Source: an uncultured Bartonella sp.
Lineage (GTDB): Bacteria; Pseudomonadota; Alphaproteobacteria; Rhizobiales; Rhizobiaceae
NCBI GenBank assembly: GCA_946478665.1
Contig: CAMLCZ010000004.1
Location: 186,001-250,000, forward strand
Reading direction: 5' to 3'
Length of the DNA: 64,000 nt
Shown here: positions 28,237 through 38,279 of the stretch, piece after piece
How positions within the stretch are numbered: the stretch's first letter is position 1
How the letters are laid out: each line of letters starts with the position of its first letter
Translations under genes and position numbers: made by a program
Notes under the pieces: model-generated
Databases searched by the model: none
What the model was told of the DNA's origin: nothing
The model's input: only the letters and a program-made list of their open reading frames with translations

Positions 28237-29151
28237 ATGCCACGTAATAAAAAGTTTGAAGGTGATATGACCGAAGTCGGTCATATGCGTACACCACCAT
28301 TTGTTAAGCTTCCCGATATCAATATGTTATTTGAGGAGCGGAGCAAAAGATTTGCTGAATTAGCACCAACCAGCCCAGTTAAAGACTATATTGATTTTCT
28401 AGTTGATTTTACTGAAGCTCAACAATTTGTTTGTAATCGTTTTTCTGACAGTGACTTACCCGTTTTTGATCAGGAAAAAGCATCAAATTTTTCAATGCCT
28501 CCATTGGATAGACAAACAATTATTGCACAGCCAGTTTTTGGAGAAATTATCAACGAATTTTTGAATGAGCTTAGTCGACGAAAATTGACAGAAGCAAGTT
28601 TAATAGCTCTTGAAGAAACGCGGGCAAATCGTTCATCTTGGCAAAGTTGGGCTACAAACGTTGTAAGACAAACATTGCCGCAAGAGAGCCTTGCACAACA
28701 TATTTATATAACTGGAGCGTTACAAATTATAATGACGCTTGCCTCAGCCAAGCTTGAGGAGAAGAAGCTCAAGCCTTTAGATGGTAATCTATGTCCTGCA
28801 TGTGGTGGCACGCATTCTAGTACAATTGTAGTCGGATGGCCTTCTTCTGAAGGAATAAGATTTTGTTCCTGTCTTTATTGCGGTACATTGTGGCGATATG
28901 TACGAATTAAATGCACATTTTGTGAGTCAACAGGTGGGATCACTTTTCGGGAAATAGAGGGAGGTCCGGGTACGATATTGGCAGAGACGTGCCAATCATG
29001 TCACCGATATTGTAAACAAATCGATCATCAAAAAGATAGCCATTTCGATGTGTTTTCCGATGATATCGGTTCACTAGCTCTGGATCTTCTTATGCAAGAA
29101 GATGGTTCATTTAGACGAGGTGCTTTTAATCCCTTTTTGATAGGTTATTGA
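28237..29151 (+). CDS. fdhE: Formate dehydrogenase accessory protein FdhE
   Basis: Iron-binding chaperone needed for active respiratory formate dehydrogenase. 304 aa from ATG 28237 (MPRNKKFEGD); an ATG at 28219 would add six residues but has no ribosome site. The C-terminal half has four paired-cysteine rubredoxin-like motifs: CPACGG, CSCLYCG, CTFCES, and CQSCHRYC. First gene of fdhE-selA-selB-selC. Its ribosome site lies within a long stem. Confidence 0.93.
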   Translation: MPRNKKFEGDMTEVGHMRTPPFVKLPDINMLFEERSKRFAELAPTSPVKDYIDFLVDFTEAQQFVCNRFSDSDLPVFDQEKASNFSMPPLDRQTIIAQPVFGEIINEFLNELSRRKLTEASLIALEETRANRSSWQSWATNVVRQTLPQESLAQHIYITGALQIIMTLASAKLEEKKLKPLDGNLCPACGGTHSSTIVVGWPSSEGIRFCSCLYCGTLWRYVRIKCTFCESTGGITFREIEGGPGTILAETCQSCHRYCKQIDHQKDSHFDVFSDDIGSLALDLLMQEDGSFRRGAFNPFLIGY

Positions 29152-30536
29152 CCGTGATAGATTTCTCCATACTTCCATCAGTCGATTCTATTTTGCGTGA
29201 AAAAGCAGCAAGTGAAGCTGAAGTTACATTTGGCCATAGTGCTACAATTGACGCGATACGGGCAACACTGGCAGATGAAAGAATACTATTAAAAACTGGT
29301 CATATTGCACGTAGTGGAGAAACGTTGGCATTGATCGCATTAGAGCGCTTGCGGTCTGACACTATTTCATCATTACGTCCGGTATTTAATTTAACGGGAA
29401 CGATCTTGCACACCAATTTTGGACGTGCGCAACTCCCTGAAGCTGCGGTTATCGCGGCAATGAATGCTATGCAAAATGCTGTTTCGCTTGAATATGACTT
29501 AGAAAATGGAGACCGCGGAGAACGAGACGATCATCTTCGTGCTTTGATTTGCGAGTTGACCGGTGCTGAAGATGCAACTTTAGTCAATAATAATGCAGCA
29601 GCAGTTCTTCTCGTGTTAAACACCCTTTCTGGTAATGGTAAGTCCAGTGTAATTTCTCGTGGCGAGCTAATTGAAATTGGCGGTGCTTTCCGTATGCCTG
29701 ATATTATGGAAGCTGCTGGCTGCCGATTGGTTGAGGTTGGCACTACAAATCGCACTCATTTAAAAGATTATGAGAAAGCTATTGATGATGAAACTGCTTT
29801 ATTGTTGAAAGTTCATACTTCAAATTATCGAATAGAAGGTTTCACTAGTTCTGTTGCAACCCATGAATTATCTGATCTTGCTCACAGAAATGGTGTGTTG
29901 TTGGTTGAAGATTTAGGCTCGGGTACATTATTGAATTTGGAAAATTACGGACTACCACATGAACCGACCGTACAGGAAGTTATTAAAGCTGGCGCTGATA
30001 TCGTAACATTTTCAGGAGATAAGCTACTGGGTGGTGTGCAAGCTGGTTTCATTATTGGTAACGCTGATATCATTTCGTCTATCAACAAGAATCCAATGAA
30101 ACGCAGTTTACGTGTTGATAAAATAAGGCTTGCTGCGTTGGATGCTGTATTAAGGTTGTATCGTAATAAAGAAAAGCGCAACCAAACCATACCAACGTTA
30201 TATTATTTATCTCGTACACAAAGTGATATTGCGCAACAAGCTGCAGATTTATGTAGCAAAATCAATCGTATTTTTGCACCTGATTACCACGTGGAGATTT
30301 GTCCTTGTGTTAGTCAGGTTGGTTCTGGGGCAGTGCCAGCAGAAACATTGCCAAGTTATGGTATAGCAATAAGTTCGGTTGATCCTTTAATGTCACTAAC
30401 AGCACTTGCTTATAAGCTGCGGCAGCTTCCGAAACCAGTGATCGGACGTATTCATGGAAATCGAATAATCTTTGATCTTCGATGCCTTACTGAAAACGAT
30501 GACTTTATTCGTAATCTTGATATACTTTCATTATGA
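29148..30536 (+). CDS. selA: Selenocysteine synthase SelA
   Basis: PLP enzyme that converts Ser-tRNA(Sec) to Sec-tRNA(Sec) using selenophosphate; a large ring homooligomer. 462 aa, usual length. The PLP lysine lies in TFSGDKLLGGVQAG; other family stretches are TGTILHTNFGRAQLP and VNNNAAAVLLVLNTL. The start is either TTG 29148, overlapping the fdhE stop, or GTG 29154. It overlaps selB by 4 nt. Confidence 0.96.
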   Translation: MTVIDFSILPSVDSILREKAASEAEVTFGHSATIDAIRATLADERILLKTGHIARSGETLALIALERLRSDTISSLRPVFNLTGTILHTNFGRAQLPEAAVIAAMNAMQNAVSLEYDLENGDRGERDDHLRALICELTGAEDATLVNNNAAAVLLVLNTLSGNGKSSVISRGELIEIGGAFRMPDIMEAAGCRLVEVGTTNRTHLKDYEKAIDDETALLLKVHTSNYRIEGFTSSVATHELSDLAHRNGVLLVEDLGSGTLLNLENYGLPHEPTVQEVIKAGADIVTFSGDKLLGGVQAGFIIGNADIISSINKNPMKRSLRVDKIRLAALDAVLRLYRNKEKRNQTIPTLYYLSRTQSDIAQQAADLCSKINRIFAPDYHVEICPCVSQVGSGAVPAETLPSYGIAISSVDPLMSLTALAYKLRQLPKPVIGRIHGNRIIFDLRCLTENDDFIRNLDILSL

Positions 30537-32461
30537 TTATCGGGACAGCTGGACATATTGACCACGGCAAGACGACTCTCGTCAGAGCATTGACGGGGGT
30601 GGACACCGATCGGTTACCTCAGGAAAAGCAACGCGGTATCACGATAGAATTGGGGTTTGCCTACCAAACATTAAAAAATGGTCAGCGAATAGGCTTTGTT
30701 GATGTGCCAGGCCATGAGAAACTTATTCATACCATGCTTACGGGCGTTGGTAGCATTGATTATGTCATGCTGGTTGTCGCTGCTGATGATGGAATTATGC
30801 CTCAAACGAGAGAGCATCTTGATATCTTGAAGTTGCTCGATATTCGTCATGGCTTGGTGGTTATTACGCGTATTGATCTCGTTGATAATGACCGTCTCAA
30901 CGCATTAGAAAATGAGTTGAGATATTTTCTAGAAGGCTCTTTTTTGGAAAACGCTCCAATATATCGTGTTTCCAGTTTAACAGGAGAAGGTATTTCAGCG
31001 TTAAAAGATGAAATCGAACATGCAGCTGAAACTTATGAAAAACGTGTTTCAAATGGTCGTTTTCGTCATGCAATAGATCGAAGTTTTATAATTGCGGGTG
31101 CAGGAACCATCGTGACTGGCACAGTCATGTCGGGAAAAGCTGCAAAAAATACAGTTATGACTGTTGCTCCCAACCATTTAACAACGCGATTGCGCACAAT
31201 TCATGTGCAGGATCAAGAAGCTCAAGTGGCACATACCGGTGATCGTGCTGCGTTAAATCTTGTTGGTGATGGTATAGGCAAAGATACTATCAAGCGTGGC
31301 ATGATGGTTATCGATCCTTTTTTGGATAAGCCTACGCAACGGTTTGATGTTGAGCTTACTGTGTTATCGAGTGAAATAAAGCCGCTTAAGCAATGGTTTC
31401 CGGTTCACTTCCATCATGGTTCTCAAGAAACAAATGCTAGGCTTGTATTTCTCACGCAAGAAGTTATGAAAGCAGGTGATAAAGCATTTGTGCAGATAGT
31501 TTCCGATAAACCAATTATAGCTGTCACAGGTGACCATTTTATAATCCGTGATACTTCTGCTAGTCGAACAATTGGTGGCGGAATTATTATTGATCCACAA
31601 GCACCAGAACGACGTCGAAGGAGTGTTGAGCGATTGAAATTTCTGCAGGCAATGCAGAAGAGAGATCATCATTCAGCACTATCGGACCTATTAGATATTC
31701 CGCCTTATGGGATTGATTGGTTGTCTTTTTGTCGGGCGCGAAATCTTACTGAAAAAGAGGCAGAAACTCTTCTTCAAGAAGGAAATTTTTCTGTTTTACA
31801 TAACGGTAAAAACCATTTTGTAATGCGATTAGCTGAGCAACAGCGTTTGCAGAAATCAGTTATTGAATATTTGGAGAAATTTCATTTATCGGATCCAGAT
31901 CTTTTTGGGGTAGGTCTGGAAAAACTTAGACGTGACATTGCACCAGACATTCGAGCGCCATATTTTCGTGACCTGTTACAGCATGAAATCAATGTTGGAT
32001 TGTTAAAAACGAGAGGCGCATGGGTTGGATTAGCGGCACATGAAGCTAAGCTCTCCGATGATGATGAGAAGATTTGGCAGCTCGTTTATGAAAATTTGAT
32101 TGGTGAAGAACGTTTTCGTCCACCCCGTACACGTGATTTTGCGAATAAACTTTCGATTGATGAAGGCTATATGCGCCAAATTTTGAAGTCTTCTGCAAGA
32201 ATGGGACGGGTATACGAGGTTGCGCAGGATTATTTTTTTCCTCGTGAAGTTCTGTCCGAAGTTATAGATGTTATGAAAAAAATAGCCTCGACAAAAACAA
32301 ATGGCGAATTCGTAGCGGCTGACTTGCGCGATCATCTGGATAATGGACGAAAAGTTGCGATTTTGATGTTGGAATTTTTCGATCGCCACGGCGTTACAAT
32401 TCGTAAAGGGGACATACGTCATCTTAATCCCCACAGACTTGATTTGTTTAGTGATAGTTAA
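30533..32461 (+). CDS. selB: Selenocysteine-specific elongation factor SelB
   Basis: GTPase that carries Sec-tRNA(Sec) to UGA codons next to a SECIS hairpin. 642 aa: an EF-Tu-like G domain with GTAGHIDHGKTTL, the switch region QRGITIELGF and DVPGHEKLI; two beta-barrel domains; and C-terminal winged-helix repeats (~430-640) that bind SECIS. Coupled to selA by an ATGA overlap; the tRNA-Sec gene follows 37 nt later on the same strand. Confidence 0.97.
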   Translation: MIIGTAGHIDHGKTTLVRALTGVDTDRLPQEKQRGITIELGFAYQTLKNGQRIGFVDVPGHEKLIHTMLTGVGSIDYVMLVVAADDGIMPQTREHLDILKLLDIRHGLVVITRIDLVDNDRLNALENELRYFLEGSFLENAPIYRVSSLTGEGISALKDEIEHAAETYEKRVSNGRFRHAIDRSFIIAGAGTIVTGTVMSGKAAKNTVMTVAPNHLTTRLRTIHVQDQEAQVAHTGDRAALNLVGDGIGKDTIKRGMMVIDPFLDKPTQRFDVELTVLSSEIKPLKQWFPVHFHHGSQETNARLVFLTQEVMKAGDKAFVQIVSDKPIIAVTGDHFIIRDTSASRTIGGGIIIDPQAPERRRRSVERLKFLQAMQKRDHHSALSDLLDIPPYGIDWLSFCRARNLTEKEAETLLQEGNFSVLHNGKNHFVMRLAEQQRLQKSVIEYLEKFHLSDPDLFGVGLEKLRRDIAPDIRAPYFRDLLQHEINVGLLKTRGAWVGLAAHEAKLSDDDEKIWQLVYENLIGEERFRPPRTRDFANKLSIDEGYMRQILKSSARMGRVYEVAQDYFFPREVLSEVIDVMKKIASTKTNGEFVAADLRDHLDNGRKVAILMLEFFDRHGVTIRKGDIRHLNPHRLDLFSDS

Positions 32462-32498
32462 GCTTGCAGTTTCCTATTAAAAGTCTCATAAGAAAATT

Positions 32499-32594
32499 GG
32501 AAGGGCTATTCATCCGGTGATGAATGCGGCCTTCAAAGCCGTAAGGGGCCGTGAGACGGTCTTTCATGGGTTCGACTCCCATGCTCTTCCGCCA
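32499..32594 (+). tRNA. selC: tRNA-Sec (anticodon TCA)
   Basis: A 96-nt tRNA with the features of bacterial tRNA-Sec: 8-bp acceptor stem (GGAAGGGC / GCTCTTCC with one G-U), anticodon TCA at 32533-32535 in loop CTTCAAA, a long variable arm with stem GCCGT / ACGGT, T-loop GTTCGACTC, and discriminator G with an encoded CCA end. It is 37 nt after selB and is probably part of the same transcript. Confidence 0.95.
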
Positions 32595-32684
32595 GTAAAT
32601 CATTTTTGTGATGCTTATTTCCAGATTATTCGTAATATATTATCTGAAAGTAATTCTAAAAGCATAGTCTTCGAATACGTTACC

Positions 32685-32712
32685 ATAAAAAAACGGGCTT
32701 TCGCCCGTTTAA
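32685..32712 (-). terminator. Rho-independent terminator of the DUF4167 gene
   Basis: On the minus strand: stem AAACGGGC / GCCCGTTT with a 4-nt loop, followed by Ts. It may also stop the convergent selC transcript. Confidence 0.8.
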
Positions 32713-32747
32713 AATCAATCTCTTACATAGAACAAAAACAACGATAC

Positions 32748-33413
32748 TTAAGCTTCTTCCTCAGCAGTTTTTTCTACCTTTGGCTTCACTGTTCTGCGCC
32801 GACGTGGCTTTTTTTCTGTTGCTTCTGCTACTTGTTCATCACCTGTTTGGTTATTTTCAGTTATTGCTTCTTCGGCTGAATTATTTGTTTCATCTGTTTC
32901 ATCATTATCAGCATCTGATGCATCAGTGTTTGTATTTGAAGCCATACGACGACGAGGTACACGACGCGCCCGTCTTGCCTCACGGGGTTCTTCAGAAGTT
33001 ACACCATTATCAACAAGAGCGATTTCTGCTGGCACACCATCAATCTCGGGTTGTGGTCCGTTGCCACTGACATCTTGTTCATCATTTGATTCTGACATCT
33101 CAATAGCAGAATTTTCATCATCTTCGTCAATAAACTCATCACGTTGAACGGGTTGAGGCATTTGTGCCTGTGCTGCCAAAATGATGCGTACATAATGTTC
33201 AGCATGTTGAAGATAGTTTTCAGCCATAACACGATCACCAGCGGCCTGAGCATCACGTGCTAAAGCGGTATATTTATCGGCGATATGTTGTGCATTGCCA
33301 CGAATTTTGACCTCTGGTCCATTACTTTCATAATTACGGGAAAGTGGATTCGGACCGCGACGATTGTTATTATTATTACGTCCGCGAATGCGCCTATTTT
33401 GTTGTGGCCTCAT
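32748..33413 (-). CDS. DUF4167 domain protein
   Basis: Hyphomicrobiales-specific protein of unknown role, 221 aa from ATG 33413 (MRPQQNRRIRGRNNNNNRRGPNPLSR). The frame extends further upstream, but AAGAGA precedes this ATG and the basic Arg/Asn-rich start is the family signature. The conserved DUF4167 helix region follows (KIRGNAQHIADKYTALARDAQAAGDRVMAENYLQHAEHYVRI). The C-terminal half is acidic and low-complexity, ending in a basic patch (KKPRRRRTVKPK). The composition suggests nucleic-acid binding (inference). In relatives it sits by prmC and clpB; here it is within the sel/fdn region. Confidence 0.85.
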   Translation of the reverse strand: MRPQQNRRIRGRNNNNNRRGPNPLSRNYESNGPEVKIRGNAQHIADKYTALARDAQAAGDRVMAENYLQHAEHYVRIILAAQAQMPQPVQRDEFIDEDDENSAIEMSESNDEQDVSGNGPQPEIDGVPAEIALVDNGVTSEEPREARRARRVPRRRMASNTNTDASDADNDETDETNNSAEEAITENNQTGDEQVAEATEKKPRRRRTVKPKVEKTAEEEA

Positions 33414-33821
33414 AATATTCTCTTTTGGATATGTTGTTTTGTTATGTTTAATGAATATCCGGTTTATTTCCAGATAGAGGATAAGCCGACCCGCAACGTC
33501 GCTATCCAATTTTTGATCATGCCTGTTGATATCCCATCAAGCTCAAATCAATTTTTTTGAAAATCGTAACAGTAGACGGAAAGGGTATAAACCAATGCTC
33601 CGTAGCAAACCTACCGACGCCGACGAACCTAAACATGTTCGCTTTAAATGCCAAGCTTTTTTTTAAAAAAAAACGTTATAAATTCAAGAAAAATCATATT
33701 TCTTTAAAAACACGATTATATGGGCATTTTTGTTACATTCGGGCAGATTAATCATCCAATTATCTGCCCAATTCAACATTAAAACAAAACCGCATAGTTC
33801 GTGAGCATGATGGAAAACGAA
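33414..33821. other. Intergenic region between selD and the DUF4167 gene
   Basis: 408 nt, AT-rich, upstream of the minus-strand DUF4167 gene and downstream of selD. It includes an eight-T/nine-A palindromic run near 33656-33673, which could end selD transcription. Short ORFs here have no ribosome site or recognisable family. Confidence 0.5.
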
Positions 33822-34865
33822 TCAGTCTTCAACAATAACCTTAGGCTTTCCTTCTCTAACTTTCCCAATAATGGTCGATAACGGATAGCCATTTTCTTTA
33901 GCATAATAAACTATATCTTCCGCATCTTCGGGGGCAACAGAAAGAAGTAAGCCGCCTGACGTTTGAGGATCCGTTAAAAGATAACGTTTATAATCGGGAA
34001 AGTTGTTAGGTAAAACAATATTTTCACCATAGCTATCCCAATTTCTATGTGATGCTCCTGTGAAATAACCTTCTTTTGCAAGTGCTTCAGCGTTATTTAA
34101 AAATGGTAGCTTTGAGTAATGGATGGCAATTTCCACGTTTGACCCTTGAGCCATTTCAAGCCCATGACCAAGAATGCCAAATCCAGTGACATCTGTCATA
34201 GCGTGTACATTATCATTATTTCCCAAATTCGTGCCGATCTTATTAAGAAGCGTCATGGACGAAACCATTTCCTGATAGGCATCAGGTGAAAGCTTATCCT
34301 TTTTAAAAGCATGGGAATAAACACCTATGCCAAGTCCTTTAAGCAATATCAGTTTGTCACCGTTACGTGCTTTGGCATTCAAGCGAATCTGTTGCTTTTT
34401 GCATATACCGATGACAGCAAGTCCATAAACAGGTTCAGGATTATCGATGGAGTGTCCACCTGCTACAGCGATGCCTGCTTCCGCAGCCTTTTCTCTACCA
34501 CCTTTCAAAATTTCGCCAACAACAGCAGGATCAATTTTGTCTATAGGCATACCCAGTATAGCGAGAGCCATAATTGGTTTTCCACCCATGGCATAAATAT
34601 CTGAAATGGCATTTGTCGCAGCTATACGCCCAAAAGTGTTAGGGTCATCCACCATGGGCATAAAAAAATCAGTTGTTGCAATAACACACGTATCATTGTC
34701 CAGTTCATAAACTGCAGCATCATCACTCGTTTCAGTGCCCACCAATAAATGCTCGAATGGACCAAAATCTGGTTGGTTTTTAAGCATTTTTTGTAAAACA
34801 GAGGGTGCCAGTTTGCAACCGCATCCCCCACCGTGAGCAAGACTTGTCAACCGGAAGGGTGTCAT
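33822..34865 (-). CDS. selD: Selenide, water dikinase (selenophosphate synthetase)
   Basis: Makes selenophosphate, the selenium donor for SelA. 347 aa. The catalytic motif GGGCGCK holds Cys15 and Lys18, equivalent to Cys17 and Lys20 of E. coli; it is a Cys form, not a selenoprotein. ATP/Mg ligands are in [12 protein letters not shown] and the glycine-rich loop [26 protein letters not shown] is typical. It faces away from fdnGHI, so the 315-nt gap between them is a divergent promoter region. Confidence 0.97.
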   Translation of the reverse strand: MTPFRLTSLAHGGGCGCKLAPSVLQKMLKNQPDFGPFEHLLVGTETSDDAAVYELDNDTCVIATTDFFMPMVDDPNTFGRIAATNAISDIYAMGGKPIMALAILGMPIDKIDPAVVGEILKGGREKAAEAGIAVAGGHSIDNPEPVYGLAVIGICKKQQIRLNAKARNGDKLILLKGLGIGVYSHAFKKDKLSPDAYQEMVSSMTLLNKIGTNLGNNDNVHAMTDVTGFGILGHGLEMAQGSNVEIAIHYSKLPFLNNAEALAKEGYFTGASHRNWDSYGENIVLPNNFPDYKRYLLTDPQTSGGLLLSVAPEDAEDIVYYAKENGYPLSTIIGKVREGKPKVIVED

Positions 34866-35180
34866 CAGAATTTCCTTTTGTTGTTATTCAACTAATTTTA
34901 CCAATATTAGACCACTTTATTAGTCATCGGATTGTGACCACAAATAATGCAAGATTCATCCTCTAGGGGATTGCTTTATGTCGATTTGCGATACATAACG
35001 CCCACGATCGCAGAAAATTATGATCAAATCAACAGGCTGCACTAGATAATTAAGAAAAGCGTAGCTTGGCTGTCATTACAGACAGATATGTTGTAAAATG
35101 AGATATGATGTTTTGATAAATAGCTATTGGCAAAAACTATTTTCAAATCACATAATCATGAAATATTAGAGGAATGCTTT
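34866..35180. other. Divergent promoter region, selD and fdnGHI
   Basis: 315 nt between divergent genes. It must contain promoters for both directions. The only structure noted is a short inverted repeat CTGTC-N6-GACAG (35070-35085). No full FNR (TTGAT-N4-ATCAA) or sigma-54 match was found by eye. GAGG lies 8 nt before the fdnG ATG. Confidence 0.5.
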
Positions 35181-38100
35181 ATGAATATCGAGATCTCGCG
35201 TCGTACCTTTCTGAAGGGGGCCGGAGCGGGTTTAGGCGCAACAGCGTTGGGAGCGCTTGGTTTTGGTTCCGCTGAGGCAGCTGTTGCTTCAGCCATAAAA
35301 CCGTTTAAGCTTGCTTCCACCATTCAAACGCGACAAACCTGTACCTATTGTTCCGTTGCATGCGGTATTATCCTTTATTCAAAAGGAAAACTTGAAGACG
35401 GCAGTGCTAAAGTTGTTCATGTTGAAGGGGACGTTGATCACCCGACCAATCATGGTACTTTGTGTCCGAAAGGCGCAGCGCTGCTTGATACAATCCATGC
35501 GAAAACACGGTTAACCAAACCAAAGGTTCGCAGACCAGGTTCAGATCATTTCGAAGAAACGACGTGGGACGAAGCGCTCGACAAGATTGCTCGCTACATG
35601 AAAGATGATCGCGATGCCAATTTTGTCCAAAAAAATGAAAAGGGGCAAACTGTCAATCGTTGGTTAACGACAGGATTTCTTGCCGCATCTGCTGCAACAA
35701 ATGAAACCGCTTTCGCAACGTACAAGGTTGTGCGTTCAAGCGGTATGTTGATATTTGATAACCAAGCGCGTGTCTGACACGGCCCTACGGTGTCCAGTCT
35801 GGGCCCAACATTTGGTCGTGGTGCAATGACAAACCCTTGGACAGATATCCGTGCAACGGATCTGGCCATTATTATGGGTGGTAATGCTGCAGAAGCGCAT
35901 CCTTGTGGTTTTAAATGGGTAACACATGCTAAAGAGCATCGTGGTGCAAAGCTGATTGTTGTTGATCCTCGGTTTACGAGATCGGCATCAGTAGCGGATT
36001 TTTATGCGCCAATTCGTCAAGGTTCTGATATTGCGTTTTTGTCTGGTATTATCAATTACTGTATCAGTCATGACAAAGTGCAATATGACTATGTAAAACA
36101 CTTTACCAATGCTGGTTTGATCGTCAATGAAGGCTTTGAGTTCAAAGATGGTCTATTTACCGGTTATGATGAAGCAAAACGTGATTATGATCGTTCAACA
36201 TGGACTTACCAAATTGGTGAGGACGGGTATGCTTTATCTGACGAAACATTGCAGCATCCACGTTGTGTGTGGCAGCTTTTGAAAAAGCATGTATCGGTTT
36301 ACACACCGGAGCTTGTTGAAAAAATCTGTGGTACACCAAAGGAGAAATTCCTTAAAATATGCGAGATGATTGCGGAGTGTTCCAGCCCTACCAAGAATAT
36401 GACATCAATGTATGCTCTAGGTTGGACACAGCACTCTAAAGGCGCTCAAAATATCCGTACCATGTGTATGTTGCAGCTTATTTTGGGTAATGTCGGTGTG
36501 CGTGGAGGCGGTATCAATGCGCTTCGTGGACACTCGAATATTCAGGGGCTTACAGATATCGGTTTGATGTCTAATCTTATCCCTGGTTACATGAATATTC
36601 CGATGGAAAATGAGACAGATTTGAATGCTTATCTGTCAAGTCGCAAATTTAAACCAATGCGGCCTAATCAGGTCAGTTATTGGCAAAATTACGATAAATT
36701 CTTCATCTCATTCATGAAATCGATGTGGGGTAAGGCCGCGACTAAAGAAAATGATTTCGCTTACGATTATCTTCCAAAACTCGATATAGCAAATTATGAC
36801 ATCTTAAAAGCTATCGATTTGATGGACCATAATAAGATGACAGGGTATTTCTGTCAGGGCTTCAATCCTGTTTTGGCATTTCCGAATCGTAAAAAAGTCC
36901 AACGTGGCTTAGGAAAGCTGAAATATCTGGTTGTTATGGATCCTTTGGAGACAGAAACAGCTCATTTCTGGGAAAATCATGGCGATTTTAATGATGTAGA
37001 TCCATCGACAATTCAAACTGAAGTTTTCCAACTGCCAACGAGCTGTTTTGCTGAAGATGAAGGTGCAGTCGTTAATTCTGGTAGATGGCTGCAATGGCAC
37101 TGGGCGGGTCAAAATCCGCCGGGTGAAGCAAAACATGACACATGGATTATGGCTCAAATTTGGTTGAGGTTGAAGAAGCTATACGAGAAAGAAGGTGGCG
37201 TATTCCCAGATCCTATTGTGAACTTGCATTGGCCATATAAGGATGAAAACGAGCCTGAGCCTGATGAGCTTGCAAAAGAAATGAATGGTTATGTGCTTGA
37301 GGATGTATATGATCCAAAAGACCCAACCAAGAAAATTCTTGAAAAAGGTAAGCAGGTTCCAGGGTTTGCAGCTTTGCGGAATGATGGCACAACAGCCGCT
37401 GGCTGTTGGATCTACGCAGGTAGTTTTACCGAAGAAGGCAATATCATGGCACGGCGTGATAACACCGACTATGATGAAAGTGGTCTCTATCCTAAATGGA
37501 CGTTTGCATGGCCTGCAAATCGCCGTATCCTTTATAACCGTGCATCAGCAGATCTTGATGGTAAAGCATGGGATGCAAATCGCAAGGTTATCGAGTGGGA
37601 TGGAACCAAGTGGACAGGTTTTGATATTCCAGATATCCCACCTGCTTCAAAGCCACGTGATGTTGGTCCATTCATTATGAATGCTGAAGGAACAGGAAGA
37701 CTCTTCTCATTAGCAGGACTTCGTGATGGACCATTCCCAACCCATTATGAGCCATTTGAATCGCCAATTGTTAATCCGATCGCACCTCATATACGGGGCA
37801 ATCCTGTTGCTCGAATTTTTGCGGAAGATCTTGCCCAGTTAGGGAATAGCGATGAATTTCCTTATGCGGCGACATCATATCGATTAACTGAGCACTTCCA
37901 TTATTGGACGAAAAACAACCGGATCAATGCAGCATTGCAACCACAGTTTTTTGTTGAAATATCGGAAGAGTTAGCTTCAGAAAAAGGTGTCGTGAAAGGT
38001 GATTGGGTTAAAGTTTGGAATAAGCGTGGTCTAGTTTATGCCAAAGCGCTTGTTACAAAGCGCATTCGTCCGTTAATCTGTGATGGAAAAGCGGTTCATG

Positions 38101-38279
38101 TTATTGGAATTCCATTGCATTGGGGCTTTATTGGTGCTGCCAAGAAAGGTTTTGGACCTAATTCCTTAACGCCATTTGTTGGTGACGCTAACTCACAAAC
38201 GCCTGAATTCAAAGCATTTTTGGTGAATATGGAAAAATCCGAGGCACCGGTCGATGCTGAAGGGAGGCCAGAAGCATAA
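35181..38279 (+). CDS. fdnG: Formate dehydrogenase major subunit, selenoprotein (UGA = Sec199)
   Basis: Molybdenum/tungsten-bis-MGD catalytic subunit of respiratory formate dehydrogenase (FdnG/FdoG type). 1032 aa if the UGA at 35775-35777 is read as selenocysteine 199. Start ATG 35181, with GAGG 8 nt upstream. A twin-arginine signal (SRRTFLKGAGAG) sends it to the periplasm. A 4Fe-4S site is formed by CTYCSVACG and the later LCPKGA. The Sec context is R-V-U-H-G-P, as in E. coli FdnG (Sec196), and a SECIS hairpin follows the UGA. Sequence on both sides is continuous family sequence, so this is not a pseudogene. fdnH overlaps the stop by 1 nt. Confidence 0.96.
35775..35812 (+). promoter_or_regulatory. 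UGA Sec codon and SECIS hairpin in fdnG
   Basis: Directly after the UGA the mRNA can fold as in E. coli fdnG/fdhF: G89-G90 (of 357xx) pair with C106-C105 (of 358xx), U35791 is bulged, GUCC 35792-35795 pairs with GGGC 35801-35804, and the apical loop is AGUCU (35796-35800). The bulged U and the GU in the loop are the known SelB contacts. Confidence 0.88.

Noticed and set aside
33557-33751. 64-codon ORF between the DUF4167 gene and selD
   Set aside because: Its Lys/Phe-rich translation comes from poly-A/T runs; no start signal or family seen.
34866-35180. FNR or sigma-54 site expected for formate dehydrogenase
   Set aside because: The best TTGAT-like match has a 3-nt instead of 4-nt spacer, and no TGGC-N7-TTGC pair was found.
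35775-35777. In-frame stop that looks like a nonsense mutation or frameshift in fdnG
   Set aside because: The context R-V-U-H-G-P, the SECIS-like hairpin and the presence of selA, selB, selC and selD show that it is a Sec codon.
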